Shown one piece after another: positions 9,364 through 17,301 of a stretch of 64,000 bases of DNA. The DNA is from Psychroflexus lacisalsi (GTDB lineage Bacteria; Bacteroidota; Bacteroidia; Flavobacteriales; Flavobacteriaceae). Each line of letters begins with the position of its first letter. The stretch's first letter is position 1. The position numbers and the translations under genes are program-made. Where the stretch lies: contig NZ_JAIQYZ010000002.1 in assembly GCF_020164495.1 (NCBI RefSeq), forward strand, positions 248,001 to 312,000. The letters run 5' to 3'. A model generated the notes under the pieces. That model saw nothing but the letters and a program-made list of their open reading frames with translations, made no database searches and was not told the origin of the DNA.

Positions 9364-11324
9364 CTTGATATTAGATTTACTCTTTGATTATTTGTAATTT
9401 TTGTTCCGCTTTTGATCGATTGCCTCTTTACTTTACCGTTGCCGACCAAATTCACTTTCAATCCTAAATTCTCTAAAATCGAAACAGCATCCATAGCAGG
9501 ATAACCTGTAATGTCTGGCATGACTGTTTTGTATTTTTGAGAAACTTCGAAGTAATTTTCATAGGTCTCATTTACAATATTGGAATTAAAAACCTCCTTG
9601 GTAATTTCATCCTTGAGCGGTGTGTCGATATAGATTTTTTGAGCGATTTTTTCAAAAACTGGTGCTGCGACAGTACTTCCGTAATAACCTATTTTTGGAT
9701 TTGGTTTGTGGATGACGACAATACAAGAATATTTTGGCTCATCTGCAGGAAAATAGCCTACGAAAGAAGAAACATATCTTCCAGATTCAATCCAATATTC
9801 AGTTTGGCAAGTTCCTGTTTTTCCCGCCATAGAAAAATTTGAATTATTGATGTTGCTTCCTGTTCCTTTTTCCACAACCCTCTTCATCAAGTCCTGAAGT
9901 TTCAAAGCCGTTTCTTTTGAACATACGCTCCCTTCAACTATTGGGTCTGAATAGGATTCAATAAGTGTATGTTTATCTCTTACCTGCTTGATGAATTTTG
10001 GCTTAATTTTCAATCCATCATTTGCAATAGCATTATAAAAAGTCAAAGTTTGTAGTGAGGTTAAGGAAACTCCATAACCAAATGACATCCAGGGCAAAGT
10101 GGTACCATACCAGTTGGAGTCCTGAGGATGAGGAATGTGAGGTTTACCTTCTCCTTTAATTCGAAGTCCTATCTTTTCATTTAATCCCATATTATAAAGA
10201 CGATTGACAAATCGCTCTGGCTTGTCTTTATAATTCTCATAAATCATTTTGGCAAAAGCCGTGTTCGAAGACACCTCAAATGCCTCAGCTGCAGATATCT
10301 TTCCATACCCACCACGTTTGGAATCGTAGACTCTTCTATCGAAAAATTGAACCATGCCTTTTTCAGTATCAAACACTGTACTTGTATCTATAACTTTGTC
10401 TTCCAAAGCAGCAGCCATACTCATCAATTTGAAAGTAGAACCTGGCTCGTGTGGTTCATAAACCGCATAATTGAGTTTTTCGTAATATTTATCAGAATTT
10501 TTGATACGTCCTAAATTGGATATAGCCTTAATTTCACCTGTTTTGGTTTCCATAACCACAACACTTCCATGGTCGGCTTCAAAATGCTCTAACTGTTCTA
10601 GCAACGCATGATGAGCTACATCCTGAATATTGACGTCAATAGTAGAAATAACATCATAGCCATCTTCAGGCTCAACTTCATTGATATCACTTATCGGTTT
10701 CCACTGACCTTTAGCTATTTTTTGCTTTAATCTTCTTCCTTTTTTTCCCTTTAAAAATTCGTCAAAAGCACCTTCCAAACCTACATTTCCAAAACCAACA
10801 GTTCTTTCCCCAATTTTTCCAAGCGGGTTTTCACGAACTGTAGATTGTTCTGCTATGAACCCCCCTTTATAAGGCCCAAGATTGAAAAGCGGAAACTCTC
10901 TTATGTCAACATAATCTGAATAATCAACTTGCTTTGCAATAAGCACGTATCTATTTTTGATTTGTCTCGCTTTCTTTAGCTTCTGAAGATGATAATTTTT
11001 GGAGTTACCAAGTTTTTTTGATAATTCTGAAGCTAATGCAGAAGCATATTTCTGAAAATTACTTTCTGAAACTGTGACTGCATCAAATCGGATATCATAT
11101 TTGGGCACAGAAGTCGCCAATAAGTTCATATTCGTATCGTAGAGATTACCACGATTAGGCTCTATACTGAAGTTTCTATATACTGTTTCTTGGGCTAAAT
11201 TCCTGTATTTCTGACCTTCTACTACCTGAATATCGAAAAGTTTGTAGCCCATAAGCAAAAACACAACTACGAAGATTGCAGCTATGATGTAAAACCTCCT
11301 TAAAATGCTTTTGTCTGTTGTCAT
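9360..11324 (-). CDS. ftsI: division transpeptidase FtsI/PBP3 with C-terminal PASTA domain
   Basis: This class B penicillin-binding protein crosslinks septal peptidoglycan in partnership with FtsW. It has 654 aa. One membrane segment spans about residues 11-28, followed by the PBP dimerisation region. The transpeptidase domain has SxxK as STFK at 296-299, SxN as SSN at 352-354, and KTG at 502-504. A PASTA-like domain (about 590-654, starting MPDITGYPAMDAV) ends the protein. PASTA tails are classically known from gram-positive PBPs, and E. coli FtsI lacks one. It lies 1 nt after ftsL and overlaps murE by 4 nt. Confidence 0.95.
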   Translation of the reverse strand: MTTDKSILRRFYIIAAIFVVVFLLMGYKLFDIQVVEGQKYRNLAQETVYRNFSIEPNRGNLYDTNMNLLATSVPKYDIRFDAVTVSESNFQKYASALASELSKKLGNSKNYHLQKLKKARQIKNRYVLIAKQVDYSDYVDIREFPLFNLGPYKGGFIAEQSTVRENPLGKIGERTVGFGNVGLEGAFDEFLKGKKGRRLKQKIAKGQWKPISDINEVEPEDGYDVISTIDVNIQDVAHHALLEQLEHFEADHGSVVVMETKTGEIKAISNLGRIKNSDKYYEKLNYAVYEPHEPGSTFKLMSMAAALEDKVIDTSTVFDTEKGMVQFFDRRVYDSKRGGYGKISAAEAFEVSSNTAFAKMIYENYKDKPERFVNRLYNMGLNEKIGLRIKGEGKPHIPHPQDSNWYGTTLPWMSFGYGVSLTSLQTLTFYNAIANDGLKIKPKFIKQVRDKHTLIESYSDPIVEGSVCSKETALKLQDLMKRVVEKGTGSNINNSNFSMAGKTGTCQTEYWIESGRYVSSFVGYFPADEPKYSCIVVIHKPNPKIGYYGSTVAAPVFEKIAQKIYIDTPLKDEITKEVFNSNIVNETYENYFEVSQKYKTVMPDITGYPAMDAVSILENLGLKVNLVGNGKVKRQSIKSGTKITNNQRVNLISS

Positions 11325-11325
11325 T

Positions 11326-11640
11326 TTATTTGGACTTTACTATAATTTTATAAGGCGGCTTATCCGATAAGCCTATGGAGCGTTGTTTCATTTTTTTTGC
11401 AACATTGGACTCCATTTTTTGTTGCATTACTGTTTTACGAGTATCAACAAATTCACTTCTCAATTCTTTTAATTGCTGATTGAGTTCAGCAACCTGATAT
11501 ACTTTTCTTTCTGCACTATGAGAACTTGCAATCATTATAATGGCCAGCAATGCGCAAAACACAATAAAAGCCCAGTTGGTAAAAGCGCCTTCGCTTACCA
11601 AAAATTTGCCTTTTAATATGTTTCTTAAGCCATTTGTCAT
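11326..11640 (-). CDS. ftsL: FtsL-like divisome membrane protein
   Basis: This is a small bitopic protein of 104 aa. It has an N-terminal cytoplasmic tail, one membrane helix at about residues 20-42 (NWAFIVFCALLAIIMIASS), then a coiled-coil-prone stretch (VAELNQQLKELRSEFVDTRK) in the periplasm. This is the FtsL architecture, although sequence identity across phyla is low. The position between rsmH and ftsI is the canonical ftsL slot. It would bridge FtsQ to the FtsW-FtsI synthase. The name rests on synteny and topology. Confidence 0.85.
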   Translation of the reverse strand: MTNGLRNILKGKFLVSEGAFTNWAFIVFCALLAIIMIASSHSAERKVYQVAELNQQLKELRSEFVDTRKTVMQQKMESNVAKKMKQRSIGLSDKPPYKIIVKSK

Positions 11641-11642
11641 GA

Positions 11643-12545
11643 TTATAACTTTTCGCCAATTCTCAATTTTGCACTTCTAGATCTATTGTTTTGTCTCATT
11701 TCGGTTTGAGCTGGAGTAATTAGCTTCCCTGTTTTTTTAAAGGGAACCAGCATGTTACCATAAAAGTCTTTTTCTGGAGCTCCGGAAAATTTCCCGTCTC
11801 TTATAAATCGCTTCACAAGTCTATCTTCCAAAGAATGGTAGGAAATCAAACTCAGTCTTCCACCCTTTTTGATCAAGTCTGGAGTTTGAAGCAAAAACTC
11901 TTTAAGTGCCTCCATTTCTTGATTGACTTCTATGCGAATAGCTTGATAAACCTGAGCTAGGAACTTGTTCACTTTTGTAGGTGGAAAAAATGGAGTAAGC
12001 AAAGCATTCAATTCTGAAGTGGATTGAATAGGTTTTACCGATCTTTCTTCAACAATGGCTTTTGCAAGTTTTCTAGACATTTTGATTTCACCATACTGCC
12101 ACAACAATTGAGATAATTGCTCTTCAGAATACGTATTGATTAATTCTGATGCACTAATTCCAGTCTGCTGATCCATCCTCATATCGAGTTCGGCATCAAA
12201 TCGTATTGAAAACCCTCGTTCCCCTTCATCAAACTGATGAGAAGAAACACCGAAATCTCCAAGTATAGCATCTACTTCTTTGACTCCTTCCAGCTTCAAA
12301 AAACGTTTAATAAACCTGAAATTTGCTTGTATCAGCGTAAAGCGGGAATCATTGATTAAATTCTGCTGAGCATCATGATCCTGATCGAAAGCGTAAAGTT
12401 TTCCATGTTCACCAAGTCGGGATAGGATTTCTTTGGAATGTCCACCACCGCCAAAGGTCACATCCACATAAACACCATTTGGTTTTATGGACATGCCATC
12501 AATGCTTTCTTTGAGCAACACAGGAATGTGGTAAGCTTCACTCAT
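11643..12545 (-). CDS. rsmH: 16S rRNA (cytosine1402-N4)-methyltransferase RsmH
   Basis: It methylates N4 of C1402 in 16S rRNA using S-adenosylmethionine. From the chosen start the protein has 300 aa and begins MSEAYHIPVLLKESI, the typical MraW/RsmH N-terminus. The SAM-binding motif VDVTFGGGGHSKEIL is near residues 27-41, and ILGDFGVSSHQFD and LSLISYHSLEDRLVK are family signatures. A longer frame would begin at a TTG at 12554, but the ATG at 12545 matches the family. It overlaps the mraZ stop by 8 nt. Confidence 0.96.
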   Translation of the reverse strand: MSEAYHIPVLLKESIDGMSIKPNGVYVDVTFGGGGHSKEILSRLGEHGKLYAFDQDHDAQQNLINDSRFTLIQANFRFIKRFLKLEGVKEVDAILGDFGVSSHQFDEGERGFSIRFDAELDMRMDQQTGISASELINTYSEEQLSQLLWQYGEIKMSRKLAKAIVEERSVKPIQSTSELNALLTPFFPPTKVNKFLAQVYQAIRIEVNQEMEALKEFLLQTPDLIKKGGRLSLISYHSLEDRLVKRFIRDGKFSGAPEKDFYGNMLVPFKKTGKLITPAQTEMRQNNRSRSAKLRIGEKL

Positions 12546-12993
12546 TGGTTTCAAATCCCATAACGTCTTCAGCTAGATCTGCGAAATCCTCAGATTCACT
12601 AACGACAGATTCATATTTATCTTTATCCCATATTTCAACAATATTGATTGCAGAAGAGACGACTATTTCTTTTTCTATAGATGCAAAACTGATAAGGTCT
12701 TTAGGAATCAATAATCGCCCGTTTGCATCGACCTCAATCATTTTGACTCCTGCAGAAAATTTTCTTATAAAATCATTGTTTTTTTTATTGAATCGATTTA
12801 AGCCATTCATCTTTTCCATGAGTAAATTCCACTGACTCATAGGATACAATTCCAGACATGGCTGAAACACAGAACGTTTCAAAACAAAACCCTCTTCAAG
12901 GATAGGAAGCATCTGCTTTTTCAAGCCAGACGGTAGCATAAGTCGACCTTTTGTGTCAACTTTGCATTCGTAAGATCCTATGAGGGTGTTCAT
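12538..12993 (-). CDS. mraZ: transcriptional regulator MraZ
   Basis: MraZ is a ring-forming DNA-binding protein with two SpoVT/AbrB-like (swapped-hairpin) domains that represses its own dcw operon in E. coli. The chosen ATG gives 151 aa starting MNTLIGSYECKVDTKGRLMLPSG. The two AbrB-type DxKGR/DxNGR elements are DTKGRLMLPSG and DANGRLLIPKD. A longer frame to 13047 would run into the operator boxes, so the ATG at 12993 is preferred. It is the first gene of the dcw operon. Confidence 0.94.
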   Translation of the reverse strand: MNTLIGSYECKVDTKGRLMLPSGLKKQMLPILEEGFVLKRSVFQPCLELYPMSQWNLLMEKMNGLNRFNKKNNDFIRKFSAGVKMIEVDANGRLLIPKDLISFASIEKEIVVSSAINIVEIWDKDKYESVVSESEDFADLAEDVMGFETNE

Positions 12994-13031
12994 GATTAAT
13001 TTGATTTCAATTTCAAATATATCGAAATTTT

Positions 13032-13057
13032 TACCACATTTTACCACTTTCTACCAC
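13032..13057 (-). promoter_or_regulatory. probable MraZ operator: three direct repeats
   Basis: On the plus strand the hexamer TACCAC occurs at 13032-13037, 13042-13047 and 13052-13057, so three copies repeat at exactly 10 bp. Read towards mraZ the box is GTGGTA. E. coli MraZ binds three TGGGN boxes spaced by 5 nt, which is also a 10-bp period, upstream of its own operon. The position 39-64 nt upstream of the mraZ ATG fits autoregulation. The box sequence differs from the E. coli one, so the assignment is an inference from periodicity and place. Confidence 0.75.
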
Positions 13058-13059
13058 AT

Positions 13060-13068
13060 TGTGGATAA
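13060..13068 (-). promoter_or_regulatory. DnaA box (perfect consensus)
   Basis: The reverse strand reads TTATCCACA, an exact match to the consensus DnaA box. It lies directly beside the third MraZ-operator repeat. It could let DnaA influence dcw transcription or belong to a DnaA cluster with the box at 13151. Confidence 0.6.
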
Positions 13069-13150
13069 CTTTTTCCATTAGAAGCCTTTAAGACTTGTCT
13101 AAGGCAGTAATAACCTAAGATTTGAAGTCTTTTAATATAAGCCCAATAGC

Positions 13151-13159
13151 TGTGGATAA
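13151..13159 (-). promoter_or_regulatory. second DnaA box (perfect consensus)
   Basis: The reverse strand again reads TTATCCACA, in the same orientation as and 91 bp from the first copy. Both lie in the AT-rich gap between the divergent mraZ and alpha/beta hydrolase genes. Two boxes alone do not prove an origin. The rest of the 345-bp gap (12994-13338) holds the MraZ boxes and a promoter box, and I see nothing else in it. Confidence 0.6.
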
Positions 13160-13306
13160 AAGGATAATTCTTCAGTTCGAGAGAATTTGAAGTGCAAAAC
13201 ACAGAAATCTACAAACGAAATCAGTTTTAAAAGTCTTATTTACAAACATTTATATCCATAATTGACAAGTCCTAAAAACTGTAAGGTTTTCTTATTCAAA
13301 TATCTT

Positions 13307-13314
13307 TATATTTG
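13307..13314 (+). promoter_or_regulatory. Bacteroidetes -7 box for the hydrolase gene
   Basis: TATATTTG matches the Bacteroidetes -7 consensus TAnnTTTG. It overlaps a possible TTG start at 13312, so transcription would begin after that codon and the ATG at 13339 is favoured. Confidence 0.5.
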
Positions 13315-13338
13315 GATTTTGAAATTCTAAAAAACCTG

Positions 13339-14103
13339 ATGGAAGAACATATAAAGCAAGACGGAAAGTTTAAATACTTTGAAAAAGGCGAAGGCACTCC
13401 AATTGTTATTTTACACGGACTTATGGGTGGCTTGAGCAACTTTGATGGTGTTATGTCTTATTTCCCTAAAAAAGGTTATAAAGTTGTTGTACCTGAATTG
13501 CCACTTTATGAACTACCATTGCTTAAAACCAACATCAAAAACCTTACAAAATACATCAAGGAATTCATAGACTTTAAGGCTTATGGAAAGGTGATTTTGG
13601 TTGGAAATTCCCTTGGCGGACATGTAGGACTACTCACTACAAAATTATACCCCGAAATTGTTAAAGCGCTTGTCATCACAGGAAGCTCGGGTCTTTATGA
13701 AAGTGCAATGGGAGAAAGTTATCCCAAACGTGGTGATTATGAATACATCAAAAAGAAAGCTCAGGATGTATTTTACGACCCTGAAGTCGCTACACAAGAA
13801 ATTATCGACGATGTTTATAGCGTAGTGAATGATAGAAGTAAACTAATAAGAACTCTATCTATCGCCAAAAGCGCCATACGACATAATATGTCCAAAGATC
13901 TTCCAAACATGGAAACACCAACTTGTATCATTTGGGGAAGACAAGACCAAGTTACTCCTCCACAAGTTGCAAAAGACTTCGACAAATTACTTCCAGACTC
14001 TGAATTATTTTGGATTGATAAATGTGGACATGCAGCTATGATGGAACATCCAGATGAATTCAACCAAATCTTGTTTGACTGGCTTGAGAAAAGAAAATTA
14101 TAA
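13339..14103 (+). CDS. alpha/beta-fold hydrolase
   Basis: This is a soluble hydrolase of 254 aa from the chosen ATG. The oxyanion-side motif is HGLMGG (about residues 25-30) and the nucleophile elbow is GNSLGG (Ser near 92). The acid is likely Asp in WGRQDQVTPP, and the His is in DKCGHAAMMEHPDEF. All three catalytic positions are present, with the usual length. The substrate cannot be told from sequence. It lies 11 nt upstream of engB and probably shares its transcript. A promoter box immediately upstream rules out the longer TTG-started frame. Confidence 0.85.
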   Translation: MEEHIKQDGKFKYFEKGEGTPIVILHGLMGGLSNFDGVMSYFPKKGYKVVVPELPLYELPLLKTNIKNLTKYIKEFIDFKAYGKVILVGNSLGGHVGLLTTKLYPEIVKALVITGSSGLYESAMGESYPKRGDYEYIKKKAQDVFYDPEVATQEIIDDVYSVVNDRSKLIRTLSIAKSAIRHNMSKDLPNMETPTCIIWGRQDQVTPPQVAKDFDKLLPDSELFWIDKCGHAAMMEHPDEFNQILFDWLEKRKL

Positions 14104-14114
14104 GACTTTAAGCC

Positions 14115-14714
14115 ATGAAAATTAAAACCTCAGAGTTTGTGATGAGCAATTCGGACGTTACCAAATGTCCGAATACTCAATTACCTGAATATGCATTTAT
14201 AGGTCGAAGTAATGTTGGTAAATCTTCACTAATCAACATGCTCACGGGCAGAAAGGCCTTAGCAAAAGTGTCTGGTAAGCCTGGAAAAACTCGACTGATC
14301 AACCATTTCCTAATTAATGAGAATTGGCACCTGGTAGATTTACCAGGATATGGTTACGCCAAAGTAAGCAAACAGGAGAAAAAAACGTTTCAGAAATACA
14401 TTACGGCCTATTTTGAAAAAAGACAACAACTTGTTAATACTTTTATTTTAATTGACAGTAGACATGTCCCTCAACCTATCGATTTAGAATTTCTGGAGTG
14501 GATGGGTATGAACACCATTCCCTTTTCAATTGTATTTACAAAAGCTGATAAACTAAAGCCTAATGTTTTGGAAAAAAACATTGAGGACTACAAATCTAAA
14601 CTTCTTGAGACCTGGGAAGAACTGCCCCCCTATTTTGTGACATCTTCAGCAAATCAAACAGGACGTGATGAAATTTTGAATTACATACAAAGCATCAACG
14701 AAACTCTGGTGTAA
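14115..14714 (+). CDS. engB: ribosome biogenesis GTPase EngB/YsxC
   Basis: This is an essential GTPase needed for 50S subunit assembly, with 199 aa. The G1 P-loop GRSNVGKSS is at residues 30-38, the G2 region around GKPGKTR at 54-60, G3 DLPGYG at 75-80, and G4 TKAD at 142-145. The G5-like SSA appears in [23 protein letters not shown] is diagnostic of this family. It follows the hydrolase gene by 11 nt and converges on an unknown minus-strand gene with no gap. Confidence 0.96.
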   Translation: MKIKTSEFVMSNSDVTKCPNTQLPEYAFIGRSNVGKSSLINMLTGRKALAKVSGKPGKTRLINHFLINENWHLVDLPGYGYAKVSKQEKKTFQKYITAYFEKRQQLVNTFILIDSRHVPQPIDLEFLEWMGMNTIPFSIVFTKADKLKPNVLEKNIEDYKSKLLETWEELPPYFVTSSANQTGRDEILNYIQSINETLV

Positions 14715-15095
14715 TTACAATCTCGATTTAATCTTGTGGATCAAAATATCCACGTCTTCAATTTGATTAAGTTCATCTTTTCCAATCATCAAGCTCAGGT
14801 CATAATTATCCTGATAAAGTATTACTGGAAGATCGTACAGCTTTTCAAATTTTGATTTGAATTTTTTCTTGTATTCGTCCTTGTGAAAAAATATCATTTC
14901 GATATCGCTTTCTTTCCGAAATGTCTTCCATTTTCTGTTTTCTGAAACAATGCCGAAAGTAAGCTCACATAGCTTACACTCGTAAGTTTTTGGACTTAAA
15001 ATCTTATGAACACTGTCTAGTAACGAATTATTTACTCCAGCATTGGCATTGTATACAAAAATTAAGGCCTTATTCTTTTGCATCATTTTTTGCAT
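14715..15095 (-). CDS. unknown small protein downstream of gldC
   Basis: This 126-aa protein (122-126 depending on which of three clustered ATGs at 15095, 15086 or 15083 is used) is not one I recognise. It starts with a hydrophobic strand (KALIFVYNANAGVNN) that hints at an alpha/beta fold. It has a CKLC pair near residues 40-43 that could be redox-active or bind metal, and a lysine-rich middle. There is no signal peptide or membrane segment. It overlaps gldC by up to 26 nt, so it is co-translated with the gliding genes. A function in gliding or envelope biology is only guilt by association. Confidence 0.7.
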   Translation of the reverse strand: MQKMMQKNKALIFVYNANAGVNNSLLDSVHKILSPKTYECKLCELTFGIVSENRKWKTFRKESDIEMIFFHKDEYKKKFKSKFEKLYDLPVILYQDNYDLSLMIGKDELNQIEDVDILIHKIKSRL

Positions 15096-15423
15096 CTTTA
15101 ATATCTAACTTTTCAGCAAAATAATCGCAAAAATCTCTCATCGTTGCGGTCATCTTTTCATCATCGGTTGCTCTCTGAAAGGTATCTGTCATGCCTACAA
15201 AAATTTGATGAAAAAACTTTTTCATCTCATCAACTGGCATCTCTTTGGTCCAAAGGTCAATACGTAAGGTTTCTTGAGCTTTGTGGTCCCAAATACTTAA
15301 GAAGGCCGCTTTAGCCTCTTCATTGTCAATACCGCCATCTTGTGCGGACCAGGTTAACTTTTCTGGAATTCTATTATCGTCTGTAACAACATTGATTTTA
15401 ATTTCAGATTTTTTCTCAATCAT
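15070..15423 (-). CDS. gldC: gliding motility protein GldC
   Basis: GldC is a small cytoplasmic protein found in gliding Bacteroidetes, where it supports GldB. The 117-aa product has the family's opening (KSEIKINVVTDDNRIPEKLTWSA) and the acidic middle WDHKAQETLRIDLWTKEMPVDEM, written here in parts. There is no signal peptide. It follows gldB by 2 nt, the conserved gldB-gldC pair. Its biochemical role is not established. Confidence 0.9.
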   Translation of the reverse strand: MIEKKSEIKINVVTDDNRIPEKLTWSAQDGGIDNEEAKAAFLSIWDHKAQETLRIDLWTKEMPVDEMKKFFHQIFVGMTDTFQRATDDEKMTATMRDFCDYFAEKLDIKDAKNDAKE

Positions 15424-15425
15424 AA

Positions 15426-16382
15426 CTAAGGTTTATATTTTGATTTTTTAAAAATAACATCAGACTCAAGTTCTAAGAGTTCTTTTATGTTTGTATTAGG
15501 ATATTTATTCATGTAAGCCCTCACAATCTGCCATCCTACATATTGACCGATTCTTGGTGAGGACTCATTGTCTAGTTCCAAATAAAATTTTGAATAAGGC
15601 GCTAGATTTATAAAACGATCTTCTAAACGATTATCTGTGGAATAAATCAAATTGCGTTCAACAAAAAAAGACCAGATTTCAGTTTCATTTTCTTCTGCCC
15701 ATTTTAATTGCTCTTCAGAATAATAAATTTTTGCATGATCAGATTCAAAAGGCATTAAAAGGTCTTTTAGATAAAGAATTTTACCATGGTAAATCATATC
15801 AGACAAAAAAGTTCTGGATCGTTTAGAATTTAGTTTTTGCTTTATAAATGCTTCAGCTACATCCGAAATTAAAAATTCTTTATCCTGCTGTTGAGCAATA
15901 TATTGAGCTAAACCTTCATAAAATTTATGCTCGCTCCCTAAATAATTATCAAGAGAAATTAATAAGGCATCTTCCGTTAATACTAATTTTCGTCTGTAAT
16001 TCACCTCCTCTGCCAAAGTGTAAACCGTTGGAATCTTATAGTCCGAAAAATAATACTTTACATATTTAAAAAAATGCTCAATTCTTAATTTTTCTTCCTT
16101 AAAATCTGGAAATGCACTTTGAACTTCAGTATTGATTTCTTTTTGTAAACCACTTTGCATTTTAGCAACCCACAGACTGTCTGGAACTTGGTCTGGGAAA
16201 AGAGCTGGATACTTTGACTTTAATGCTGATAAATTTTCTGGTGTTGTTTCAGCGAATTTCAGGTCAAATCGTTTAACCTCTGTATTAATTGTTAAGGCTT
16301 CTGCTTCTGTATTTAGTTTTGAGTTTTTGTCACAAGCTGATAAAACAAAAAAAAGACTTAACAAAATTAAACGAATCCTCAT
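15426..16382 (-). CDS. gldB: gliding motility lipoprotein GldB
   Basis: GldB is a lipoprotein needed for gliding in Flavobacterium and is tied to the GldK-L-M-N motor / type IX secretion machinery. The chosen ATG starts a lipoprotein signal MRIRLILLSLFFVLSAC with the lipobox cysteine at residue 17. The ORF could extend 9 codons upstream, but that would bury the signal. The mature part carries VKRFDLKF, a helical middle, and IGQYVGWQIVRAYMNKYP near the C-terminus, features of the GldB family. It lies in the order gldB-gldC, divergent from nadE. Confidence 0.9.
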   Translation of the reverse strand: MRIRLILLSLFFVLSACDKNSKLNTEAEALTINTEVKRFDLKFAETTPENLSALKSKYPALFPDQVPDSLWVAKMQSGLQKEINTEVQSAFPDFKEEKLRIEHFFKYVKYYFSDYKIPTVYTLAEEVNYRRKLVLTEDALLISLDNYLGSEHKFYEGLAQYIAQQQDKEFLISDVAEAFIKQKLNSKRSRTFLSDMIYHGKILYLKDLLMPFESDHAKIYYSEEQLKWAEENETEIWSFFVERNLIYSTDNRLEDRFINLAPYSKFYLELDNESSPRIGQYVGWQIVRAYMNKYPNTNIKELLELESDVIFKKSKYKP

Positions 16383-16420
16383 ATTTCCAGACTTGATGTT
16401 TTTCAACAAAACAGTTTACT

Positions 16421-16428
16421 TATATTTG
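16421..16428 (+). promoter_or_regulatory. Bacteroidetes -7 box for nadE
   Basis: TATATTTG matches TAnnTTTG and lies 36 nt before the nadE ATG. A T-rich stretch about 17 nt upstream could serve as the -33 element. Confidence 0.5.
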
Positions 16429-16431
16429 AGA

Positions 16432-16439
16432 CAAATGTA
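16432..16439 (-). promoter_or_regulatory. Bacteroidetes -7 box for gldB-gldC
   Basis: The reverse strand reads TACATTTG, matching TAnnTTTG, 49 nt upstream of the chosen gldB ATG. It lies 3 nt from the nadE box, so the two divergent promoters are nearly back to back. Confidence 0.4.
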
Positions 16440-16464
16440 AGTATTAAAGCCTAAAAATAGCCTT

Positions 16465-17247
16465 ATGAAAACCCAGAAAACAATAGATCATATCACAGAT
16501 TGGATGAAGGATTATTTGAAGGAGAGTCAACAAAAAGGTTTTGTTATTGGAGTTTCTGGTGGAATTGATTCAGCTGTAACCTCAACACTTTGTGCTACTA
16601 CTGGCAAACCTACATTATGTGTGGAATTGCCCATTCACCAACACAAATCTCAAGTATCCAGAGCCAGAAAACATATAGAACAACTGGAAAGCAGATTTGC
16701 TAATGTAAGCTCTGTAAAAGTTGATTTATCCAACACATTTGATACATTCAAAGCGAATTTACCAGAAATTGAAAGTAAAGATGTGCAGGATTTTTCACTT
16801 GCCAATTCCAGAGCGAGATTGAGAATGACTACGCTTTATTATTTTGCTGGAATCCACAGCTATTTAGTTGCTGGAACTGGAAATAAGGTTGAAGATTTTG
16901 GGGTAGGATTCTATACCAAATATGGAGATGGCGGTGTGGATTTAAGTCCCTTAGCAGACTTGATGAAAAGTGAAGTTTTCGAAATCGCAAAGGATCTAAG
17001 CGTAATTAATGAAATACAAGAAGCAGAGCCTACAGACGGACTTTTTGGTGATAGCAGAACAGATGAAGACCAAATTGGCGCTAGCTATGATGAATTGGAG
17101 TGGGCTATGGAATTTGACGGAGATCAGTCCGAAATAACAGATAGGCAACAAGAGGTATTAAAAATCTACAAGAAATTACATTCTGCGAATCAACATAAAA
17201 TGCAAGCTATTCCTGTTTGCGAAATTCCAGAAGAGTTCAAAGATTAA
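16465..17247 (+). CDS. nadE: NAD(+) synthase (ammonia-type)
   Basis: It converts deamido-NAD to NAD with ATP. The 260-aa length and absence of a glutaminase domain indicate the ammonia-dependent short form. The PP-loop SGGIDSAV is at residues 31-38. Further signatures are GTGNKVEDFGVGFYTKYGDGG, written here in part only as a landmark, and the LADLMKSEVFEIA segment. It is divergent from gldB and convergent with dnaG. The nadE-gldB neighbourhood is, to my recollection, shared with other Flavobacteriaceae. Confidence 0.95.
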   Translation: MKTQKTIDHITDWMKDYLKESQQKGFVIGVSGGIDSAVTSTLCATTGKPTLCVELPIHQHKSQVSRARKHIEQLESRFANVSSVKVDLSNTFDTFKANLPEIESKDVQDFSLANSRARLRMTTLYYFAGIHSYLVAGTGNKVEDFGVGFYTKYGDGGVDLSPLADLMKSEVFEIAKDLSVINEIQEAEPTDGLFGDSRTDEDQIGASYDELEWAMEFDGDQSEITDRQQEVLKIYKKLHSANQHKMQAIPVCEIPEEFKD

Positions 17248-17301
17248 TTGAAGTCAACGTGTTAATTTTTTGCAAGACAAAAGCTACAGAGAGCACTTAA
17301 A

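Noticed and set aside
13032..13159. A replication origin upstream of mraZ
   Set aside because: Two DnaA boxes are too few to claim an origin, no DnaA gene is nearby, and genome-wide skew is not available. It is kept only as a finding to check.
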